DNA of 64,000 bases from contig JAVLUZ010000767.1 in NCBI GenBank assembly GCA_036768485.1, positions 1 to 64,000 of the forward strand. Reading direction: 5' to 3'. Every line of letters starts with the position of its first letter. Within the stretch, counting starts at the first letter, position 1. This DNA comes from Mermis nigrescens (lineage: Eukaryota > Nematoda > Enoplea > Mermithida > Mermithidae). A model generated the notes under the pieces. It was not told where the DNA came from. It did no database searches and was given only the letters and a program-made list of their open reading frames with translations. Below, in pieces: positions 59,101 through 64,000 of this stretch. A program made the position numbers and the translations under genes.

Positions 59101-60603
59101 GATTGCTCTGTTTATGACCAGAAAAGTTTGAAGAAATCTGTTTATAACCTGGATGGAAATTGTACAAAGGCAATCCAAGCTTTTCACACATCTGTACTTC
59201 ATGCAATAAAGTCTGGCGGGTTTTATCCAACGTTTGCTTGTCAGAAGATCCAGCGTTTAAAAGATAAGAGCCGTGCGGTAGGATATGCTTGGGTAATATT
59301 GACATTTCGTCGCAGTTTTTACGAAATTGAGCAAACTTTGAATCATTTGTCAGGTCTGCAGGATTGAGTTTCCAAGTTCTTTGGCTCCGCAGGAACAAAC
59401 CAAACGCTTTACAACCGGAGTCAGCGGCAGTCAAAGGGGACTTGTCTAATCCTTCTGAAAAAGAGTGTACAAAATCCACTTTCATTGCTCCTACACTTCA
59501 TTCTGCATTCTGTTGACTCAAATCTTATGCTTCATGCATATCAAATGTATTACGATCACACATGGGTGTAAAGGGAAGGTTTAACCTCAGAAGTTAAAAA
59601 AACCCGCAGATTACTGCAGACCACAGAAATCTATTTTTAGTAATATTTTTGGCGGTTTGAATCATCCTAACTCCCCCAAGAATTTTGGTGATGCCACCCC
59701 TGTATGATAATGATTATTTCAAACGCAGCACAAGAGCTTGAAAAGCGTAGCTGGCAACCAAAAAAGCGTCAATTAAATCGTGTGCTTTGTTTTGATAAAA
59801 CCTGGTTGAGCATAGTCGAAAATTTATAATAAATAGAGAAACTTATAATTACTAGCTATTATTTATTTAAAAAGTATAATTCTTATAAAGCTAAGGTGAG
59901 ATTTTAGCTGATTTTTAAAACTCCTCTGCTAAAATGATTGTCATACATGAGTCAAACCAAATGTTCGCAATCTGACGAATATTTTACCTGAATCAGAGTC
60001 GCTGGAGATTCGTTTATGTGGAGTAGCACTTAAATTCAGTTATATAAGCGATGATATGCACATTCATGCACAATTTCGTCGTAAATTAACGTTAGAAAGA
60101 AAATGATTTATTTAGAAAGGTAAGAATTCAAAACAAACGAAAATTATAAACATTCTATAAGTCAATGGTTGAATAATTTGGCCATTACTTGCCACAGAAA
60201 CATGTGCACCAATAAATTTAGAACTTTCTGCTGCTTTCAGAACGATTTGAGCAGATTTCAGCCCGATCGCAGCCCTAGTCATCCATTCCTTGGACATCTG
60301 ATAAAGTTCAGGACTCTTTTGACCAGCTTTGCCTTTAATTTGAATATCTTCAGTGTCACGTTCAATAAGGTCCGCTTTATTAGAATCGACGTTAGAAACA
60401 GTTTCCGATTTGAATCTCTTCAACTTATCACTCCCGATAACCTTTGTTTTAGCAGACAACTTTGTTCTTCTAGCAACAGGACATCTAACTGATTTCGTCT
60501 GCTTTTCGATTTTTAAAGGTGTGTCACTGTCGTCCAAAGAAGTTAATGATTGTCCAATATCAGAAGGTGCGAGTGTCGCCTGCTTCTTACGTTTGGGAGG
60601 CAT
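46985..60603 (-). CDS. apn-1: Endonuclease IV family AP endonuclease (APN-1/Nfo), complete, 6 exons
   Basis: Exons 60603-60189, 59454-59149, 58141-58046, 55839-55708, 54801-54697 and 47157-46985 (minus strand) join in phase to 1227 nt, or 408 residues. The family cuts DNA 5' of abasic sites and damaged 3' ends in base-excision repair, using three zinc ions in a TIM barrel. All nine ligands known from E. coli Nfo have counterparts: LPHGSY (His), NFHPG (His), VLETM (Glu), DTCH (Asp and His), VHLND (His), VDRH (Asp and His), ILETP (Glu). The catalytic domain starts at about residue 129 ([10 protein letters not shown]). The first 128 residues are a Lys-rich extension, MPPKRKK onward, probably carrying nuclear-localisation signal(s). 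One oddity is [10 protein letters not shown], where the family usually has a Gly-x-Gly loop after the DRH motif. AATAAA occurs 65 nt past the stop. Endonuclease IV is absent from vertebrates but kept in nematodes and some other invertebrates. Confidence 0.96.
47587..48173. mobile_element. Family-F hAT-like MITE in apn-1 intron 5
   Basis: It starts CAGTGGCGGATCTAGGATTT and ends TTAAATCCGCGCCTG. Flanks CTACGTAC and CTACGTAG match at 7 of 8. It carries two GGCGCGTAGCGCC hairpins. Confidence 0.82.
48174..49781. repeat. Mosaic of decayed repeats in apn-1 intron 5
   Basis: Fragments include GGCCAAAAACTGG near 49400-49440 and GATTTCACCCAACCCTCCCC at 49158-49178. No exon was found. Confidence 0.45.
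49782..50040 (+). mobile_element. Family-A hAT-like MITE with perfect target duplication
   Basis: Exact GTCAGCAG lies at 49774-49781 and 50041-50048, fitting nTnnnnAn. The ends are CATAGGTGGGCGGCACC and CCGCCCAGGTATG. Length 259 bp. Confidence 0.93.
50303..52598. mobile_element. hAT-like element with CCCCGACC subterminal repeats
   Basis: The inverted ends are CAGTGATCGTACGGGG and CCCCGTACGATCACTG, 16 bp exact. Exact duplications CTTTTAGT lie at 50295-50302 and 52599-52606. Inside are a family-D copy (about 50571-51010) and a family-G copy (about 51092-52310). It sits in a family-D copy whose halves continue at both sides. No transposase frame. Confidence 0.9.
51092..52310. mobile_element. 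Family-G hAT-like element, second copy
   Basis: It starts CATAGGCGTAGCCAGGGGGG and is inverted relative to 3446-4847. It shares AGCAGAGGTCGAAAAACGC and the ACAAATGGGCCTGAAA stretch. It lacks the SINE, and its right end is not preserved. Confidence 0.75.
53236..53484 (-). mobile_element. Family-A hAT-like MITE
   Basis: It runs from CACACCTGGGCTGGGG to GCTGCCCACGTATG. Flanks GCTAGGGG and GTTCGGGG match at 6 of 8. A second partial copy follows at about 53490-53720. Confidence 0.78.
53490..53720 (-). mobile_element. Family-A MITE, adjacent partial copy
   Basis: It has AATACCTCCAGACTAAAATACC, GATGCCAGTGGACAGT and GTGCTGCCGACCTATG in family order. The left end merges with the preceding copy. Confidence 0.6.
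54045..54245 (+). repeat. Short dispersed repeat (GGTCAAAAATTTCCTGG family)
   Basis: GGCTCGAAATTTCTAGAGG starts it. It shares CCAATTTTTGGCCAAAA and CCAACTTTGCGTGGGGG with 39880-40075. Confidence 0.6.
54334..54605 (-). mobile_element. Family-A hAT-like MITE close to apn-1 exon 5
   Basis: It runs from CACACATGGGCGTGGGGG to GCCGCACGCATG and ends about 90 bp from exon 5. Flanks GCTAGGAT and GTTATGAT match weakly. Confidence 0.72.
54697..54801 (-). CDS. apn-1: apn-1 exon 5
   Basis: It follows acceptor TTTCATTAG and encodes G317 (split), [17 protein letters not shown] and [16 protein letters not shown]. It ends in phase 1 at donor GTTCGT. Intron 5, which follows, is 7.5 kb of mostly transposons. 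Confidence 0.94.
55547..55699. mobile_element. Short TGGGC-type element abutting the apn-1 exon 4 donor
   Basis: The ends are CGTATATGGGCAGCGGCC and CACGCCCATGTGTG. Flanks ATTATAAC (55539-55546) and TTTATCAC (55700-55707) match at 6 of 8. The second flank, read on the minus strand, is GTGATAAA, the actual splice donor. Confidence 0.72.
55708..55839 (-). CDS. apn-1: apn-1 exon 4
   Basis: It follows acceptor TTTTATGCAG and encodes V273 (split), [19 protein letters not shown] and [14 protein letters not shown], with three zinc ligands (Glu, Asp, His). Its donor GTGATA lies within the target duplication of a transposon. Confidence 0.95.
56030..56155. repeat. Short repeat with GGGGCGAA ends
   Basis: ATGGGCGTACGCAGAAGGGGCG at the left and CCGGCGTTCGCCCCTGCATAC at the right form an imperfect inverted pair. 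The interior shares ATGAGCTTAACGGATAGAGCATG with family E. Confidence 0.5.
56772..57125. mobile_element. Family-E hAT-like MITE
   Basis: CGGCCCGTATCTAGTATTCGG starts it and CTTAAATAAGGCCCTG ends it, with GGCTCTATCCATTAAAATCAT and TTATCTTACCTTTCAAAATT inside, as in 19670-20047. Confidence 0.65.
57250..57690 (+). mobile_element. Family-D repeat copy in apn-1 intron 3
   Basis: AGATCAGAGTCGACAGGGCAAGG, TGACGAAAGTGGTCAAA and TGATCTATTTAGC follow the order seen at 24043-24443. The ends are decayed. Confidence 0.55.
57700..57920. repeat. AATTAATT-rich low-complexity tract
   Basis: Almost entirely A and T, with recurring TTAATTAATTT and TTTAATTAAT words. It may be matrix-attachment-like or simply slipped sequence. 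Confidence 0.6.
58046..58141 (-). CDS. apn-1: apn-1 exon 3
   Basis: It follows acceptor CGCCTAAG and completes G241, then [18 protein letters not shown] and [12 protein letters not shown]. It fills the gap between FHPG and VLETM that the family requires. It ends in phase 1 at donor GTTAGT. Confidence 0.95.
58611..58900 (-). mobile_element. Family-A hAT-like MITE
   Basis: It runs from CACACCTAGGCGTGAAGG to GCCGCCCACCTAAG. Flanks AGTACAAC and GGTACAGC match at 6 of 8. The AATACCCCC unit is expanded to about six tandem copies. Confidence 0.78.
59149..59454 (-). CDS. apn-1: apn-1 exon 2
   Basis: It follows acceptor CTTTTTCAG. The split codon gives K139, then [44 protein letters not shown] and LPLYNFHP, with two zinc-binding His residues. 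It ends in phase 1 at donor GTTATA. Confidence 0.95.
59555..59710. repeat. Family-B repeat copy upstream of apn-1 exon 2
   Basis: It starts CACACATGGGTGTAAAGGG and has GCAGATTACTGCAGACCACAG and TTTTTAGTAATATTTTTGG. It ends about 100 bp from exon 2, in intron 1. Confidence 0.65.
60189..60603 (-). CDS. apn-1: apn-1 exon 1
   Basis: It encodes residues 1-138: a basic tail ([27 protein letters not shown]), then [10 protein letters not shown], the first barrel strand. It ends in phase 1 at donor GTAATG. The upstream in-frame ATG (60645) lies before the CTTCAG acceptor, so 60603 is preferred. Confidence 0.93.
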
Positions 60604-60606
60604 GTA

Positions 60607-60621
60607 CTGAAGACAGCAAAA
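60607..60621 (-). promoter_or_regulatory. apn-1: 3' splice acceptor before the apn-1 start (possible trans-splice site)
   Basis: The minus strand reads TTTGCTGTCTTCAG and then three bases before the ATG. The pyrimidine tract is strong and the implied 5' leader is nearly zero. Confidence 0.45.
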
Positions 60622-60748
60622 ATTATATAGACATGAGTGTGGCACGAAAAGATGCTTTCATTCCACTCGTAAATATCAGACGCCCGATGACTATCATACA
60701 TGCACACGGTCAAAAGTTCGGCGACTTTCCTTAGAGGAGTATATACGA

Positions 60749-61436
60749 GGGGCGTTCAATAAGTTTGTGCTAGTTTAGCAATAACTTTTTTATGTCTGTG
60801 ATATCATCATACGGATTTGTTGCATAGCATTCCCCTACATGTGCTGTACGTTCTTGCACTCACCTTTTCTTTCTTTGTAACTTTTCCTCTCTTAAAAATT
60901 CTATTAACTTTACCCAACATTAAAAAGTAATCCAAAAACCACAAATACAATTGTCATATTTTTGATTTTCAATGAATGAAGTCAGTAATTCAAAAGGATT
61001 TTTTTGGGATGACTTTTCCTTCTAGGTGACTTTACTCCTGATTTATATATTTTAACTGAATAAATTTTTCGCATTTTTGGGTAAAATTTGAAATAACCTC
61101 TGTTCAAAGAAACAGTGTAACGCTAGAAAAATAAAACGGATTGAGGCGAGGTTTTTGACATTGCATTATTAACATCTATTAAATTCCTTTTCTCCATCAA
61201 AATTTCAGAGCCAAATGTCAATCAGTGCCTGAGATATGAGTAGGCAAATATTTCTCCAAATTTTAAAAATATGGGGTCAGTGTAAAAAATTTTCTAGGAC
61301 ATGAAAACTTATGAAGAGAGAAATGATGAGTGCAAGAACGTACAGCACATGTAGGGAATGCTATGCAACAAACCGTATGATGATAGCACGGACAGAAAAA
61401 GTTATTGCAAAACTAGCACGAACTTATTGAACGCCC
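60749..61436. mobile_element. Mariner-like MITE with termini of about 113 bp
   Basis: The left arm (60750-60862) starts GGGCGTTCAATAAGTTTGTG and the right arm (about 61326-61436) is its near-perfect reverse complement ending AACTTATTGAACGCCC. The left flank TATACGAG resembles mariner termini; the right flank lacks the TA. It begins about 145 bp upstream of the APN-1 start codon. Confidence 0.85.
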
Positions 61437-61648
61437 AATGTCGAATTTTCATTGTAGCGATTTCATTACACGTTATCTTGTTTCAGAACAAGATCAAAAT
61501 GGCTAACGACTGTTACGAGTCTTTTTCAATAATGTTTCTTGAAAATTTGAAGTAAACTTGCATTTCAAAGGTTAATAAGGAAACGGTGTAAAGGCAAAAC
61601 GCCTGTTAATTGATTGTTTAGATATTTTTGTCATTCCATACCTCCAAC

Positions 61649-61912
61649 CATACGTGGGCAGCAAGAAAATTCTGGGCGCAAGATTTTTTTGAAGGTCGAA
61701 ATATGGCCTTAAAAAATGGTGGTATGGCGATAAAAACACCATTTTTCGACGTTTCTCATCAAGCACTATCCATTGGCATCAAAAAATTGCGAAAAAACGA
61801 AAAAATTTTCAAAAATTGAATTCTGGGGGGTATTTTGATTTCTGGGGGGTATTTTGTTTCTGGGGGGTGCATACCCCCCCAAACCCCCCCCCCCCCCCCA
61901 CGCCCAGGTGTG
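61649..61912 (+). mobile_element. Family-A hAT-like MITE, first of a tandem pair
   Basis: It is flanked by exact CCTCCAAC (61641-61648 and 61913-61920). The ends are CATACGTGGGCAGCAAG and CACGCCCAGGTGTG. It has a C run of about 16. Confidence 0.92.
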
Positions 61913-61920
61913 CCTCCAAC

Positions 61921-62172
61921 CATAGGTGGGCAGCACCATAATTCTGGGGATGGTGAACAAGGTTTTTTAAAGGTCGAAAAATGGTATTAAAAATGTTGGT
62001 ATGGCGAAAAAAACACCATTTTTTAACGTTTCTCATTGAGCACCATCCATTGGCATCAGAAAATCGCAAAAAGAGAAAAAAAATCAAAAATTGAATTCTG
62101 GGGGTATTTTGGTTTGTGGGGTCGGCCATTTGGGTTGGTGCATACCCCCCGACCCCCGCAGGCCCACGTGTG
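61921..62172 (+). mobile_element. Family-A hAT-like MITE, second of a tandem pair
   Basis: It begins right after the 8-bp duplication of the first copy and ends before CCCCCAAC (62173-62180; 7 of 8). The ends are CATAGGTGGGCAGCACC and GCCCACGTGTG. Confidence 0.9.
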
Positions 62173-62320
62173 CCCCCAACCCCGCTGAAAGTTACGGATT
62201 ATTGGAAAACAGGATTTAGAAATAATCTTTCCAAACTGATATTTAATTAATTGTATTTGGCTATGTTTGCATTAAGACAAATAGTAAAAAGGGCGATGAC
62301 ATGACTTAGCACTATCCAAG

Positions 62321-62343
62321 ATATATATATATATATATATATA
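62321..62343. repeat. (AT)n microsatellite
   Basis: About 11 AT units. Confidence 0.9.
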
Positions 62344-62377
62344 AGAAATAATGGAAAAAGTATCTGAATGGATGCAG

Positions 62378-62660
62378 CAGGCCCGTATCTAAAATTATAT
62401 TCCGGAGGGGGGCATGACCAAAATTTTTTTACAACATAAGAGGGGACCGGAGAATTCATTTTTGAACAAATTTTTACGACTTCTAGAGCTCTACACTTTG
62501 CAAATATTCCTAACCGGATACCTTACATATGGTGAGAACCCAATGGACACATACGGCTGGGGATCTGAAGATCTTTGCGATTTTCCGCAAAAAAATTAAA
62601 TGGGGGACAAACAAAAATTCTTCTAAAAGTTTATTTCGGGAGGGGCGCTTGCTCCTACAA
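62378..62660. repeat. Family-E related fragment
   Basis: It starts CAGGCCCGTATCTAAAATTATATTCCGG and ends near CGGGAGGGGCGCTTGCTCC. The interior is divergent. Confidence 0.45.
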
Positions 62661-63530
62661 ACCTATAAAATAAGAGAAGGAAAGGAAAAGGTAATCTGCT
62701 AATAGCCGAAGAATGCATGTGAGAAAATTTAAACAAGCGACGAAAACTATAATAAAATCGGAATTCCTGATATAAGCAGTGCATGATTCGATATAAATAC
62801 AGGCAGAACAAGCACAGCTTTGCATATAGGTACCTATCTACAAATCAAGCTGATTGTCTTCTTAACTAGGCCCATCAAAAATACCTATGCAGCTTTAAAA
62901 CGCACTGTTAAGTAAGCAACAAATTAAGACATTTTCAAAAGGGTCCGTAGTCTGTACCCATGATTCTTTCCGGAAAGGATTATAGTTGATTGTGAACCAG
63001 GCTAACACAGCACGACCGGAATTTTCAGTAACATACACCTAGTCAAAAGAGTGTCAAAATATAACTTTCATGAAAATTCTTATTTTTTGAACAGGTAGGT
63101 GTGTATAGGTTAGTATTTAGGACTTACGTAAATCAAGGCCAACTGACGTCGACTAAGGTAGGATAAAAGAGCTAATATGAAACATACTTCACTTGCACCA
63201 GCTATAACTCGTAAAGTGTTACATATTTCAAAAATGAAACTTCGTAATATTAAACACAAGTGATACGTCTACCTAAGCTACAAAAACTAGTGTCCACGTC
63301 ACTTTCTCAGGTGATGCGGGCGTTTTTTAAAAACACTTTGGTCTCCCATGTTAGACCCCAATCAGGTCAAATTGAAACACCTTCTCTTTTAAAAAGGATC
63401 GTTTCAGAGTATTGTAAAGCTTTAAAATAATCTTCCCAACTAACTTAAATGTTACTCGAATAAAAATAGAGTGTCAATAGGTACTTAATTCCTGAACAGC
63501 ACAAGAAGCAAAATAAATAATAAATGGTAC
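62661..63530. other. Right-hand intergenic stretch
   Basis: No repeat family seen elsewhere in the window was recognised here. A minus-strand TTTAC/GTAAGT donor-like site at about 63124-63130 might belong to the candidate membrane-protein gene. Confidence 0.3.
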
Positions 63531-63780
63531 CTGGAAAAAACGGAAAATTTCGTCTTTTGACTGTTTTAAAGCAAATAAGACAATCGAGGCGGTTATAAAA
63601 CACAAAAGCAACAATTTTATCCAGCCAAACGAGTTTTGGTGGCACAGGTAAAGCTAAAATTTGAACTGAACTGAAATAGTTTATTGCTGAAAACGCGACA
63701 ATTACGAAGGATGTAAAAGAGTAATAAAACGTACGGTCAATAGAATAAAAGCGTACAGCAAAAGGCGACGAGCGAGTCAT
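63531..63780 (-). CDS. Candidate first exon of an unrecognised membrane protein
   Basis: An open frame begins MTRSSPFAVRFYSIDRTF and runs 83 codons to a good donor, CCAG/GTACCA (phase 1). It contains hydrophobic stretches (about residues 17-38, 39-63 and 64-75) with PVPPKLVWLDKI between them, then ends basic (KTVKRRNFPFFPG). An acceptor-like ATTAG lies 25 nt before the ATG, as in the three confirmed genes, and no known repeat covers the exon. I could not place a convincing second exon between 60650 and 63500, nor recognise the family. It may be spurious. Confidence 0.35.
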
Positions 63781-63841
63781 GAAAATGACGATTCAAGCCC
63801 GCCCTCTAATAAATTTAGATAAGTCGACATCAATTAATCTC

Positions 63842-64000
63842 TAGGGTTGGCAAGGCTGGGTTTTTTGAACTTGGGTTTTTTGGGTTTTTTGTGGGTTTTT
63901 TGGGTGCAAGAAATCGTTGGGTTTTGGGTTTTTTTGGCTTTTTTGGGTTTTTTATCCACAGGCTAAGAATTTATTTGTAATGGAATTAAATACTGTGTAT
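63842..64000. repeat. G/T-rich GGGTTTTTT repeat, probable left end of a hAT-like element
   Basis: TAGGGTTGGCAAGG is followed by at least nine GGGTTTTTT-like words to about 63950. hAT termini with TAGGGTTGGCAA and subterminal GGGTTTT arrays are known. It is truncated by the window edge, and telomeric origin is unlikely because the phase is irregular. Confidence 0.45.

Noticed and set aside
63842..63955. GGGTTTTTT repeats as a telomere or interstitial telomere
   Set aside because: Unit length varies and the array follows TAGGGTTGGCAA, which is better explained as a transposon end.

Overview
This is AT-rich animal nuclear DNA. It has split genes with GT-AG introns, the standard genetic code, long repeat-filled introns and many microsatellites. 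By translating across splice sites I could rebuild three complete protein-coding genes that a plain ORF scan shows only as fragments. In each one every exon-exon phase agrees and the total length is divisible by three.

(1) 2136-10455, plus strand: POLR3H/RPC8, the RPB7-like stalk subunit of RNA polymerase III (5 exons, 206 aa). (2) 13071-42694, plus strand: the exocyst subunit Sec15/EXOC6 (19 exons, 860 aa). (3) 60603-46985, minus strand: an endonuclease IV family AP endonuclease (Nfo/APN-1; 6 exons, 408 aa) with all nine zinc ligands. POLR3H and Sec15 lie head to tail, 2.6 kb apart. Sec15 and APN-1 converge, with 4.3 kb between their stop codons. A fourth, uncertain minus-strand first exon (63780-63531) would encode a membrane protein.

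Each start codon lies 3-25 nt after a 3'-splice-acceptor-like AG. That fits spliced-leader trans-splicing, although introns in the 5' UTR are an alternative. An endonuclease IV gene together with possible trans-splicing suggests a non-vertebrate, perhaps a nematode or another ecdysozoan with an expanded genome. I cannot name the species. The three genes are housekeeping functions (tRNA/5S transcription, vesicle tethering, base-excision repair) with no evident shared pathway, so their adjacency is probably incidental.

The rest is mostly non-autonomous DNA transposons. Several unrelated-looking families have CAGTG- or CAYA-type inverted termini and exact or near-exact 8-bp target-site duplications, often fitting the hAT preference nTnnnnAn. 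Two clear mariner-like MITEs (TA duplication or mariner-like termini), several fold-back elements and one tRNA-derived SINE are also present. Insertions are nested up to four deep in POLR3H intron 1. One element sits exactly at an APN-1 splice donor, so that the donor lies within the target duplication. I found no transposase gene, rRNA, functional tRNA, CRISPR array or bacterial-type operon.

Layout: 1-2135 hAT-end fragment and a hairpin-array element; 2136-10455 POLR3H, whose intron 1 holds the four-level nest; 10456-13070 intergenic with a fold-back hairpin; 13071-42694 Sec15 with transposon-filled introns; 42695-46984 convergent intergenic, almost solid repeats; 46985-60603 APN-1, with most repeats in its 7.5-kb intron 5; 60604-64000 repeats, the candidate membrane-protein exon and an edge-truncated G/T-rich repeat.
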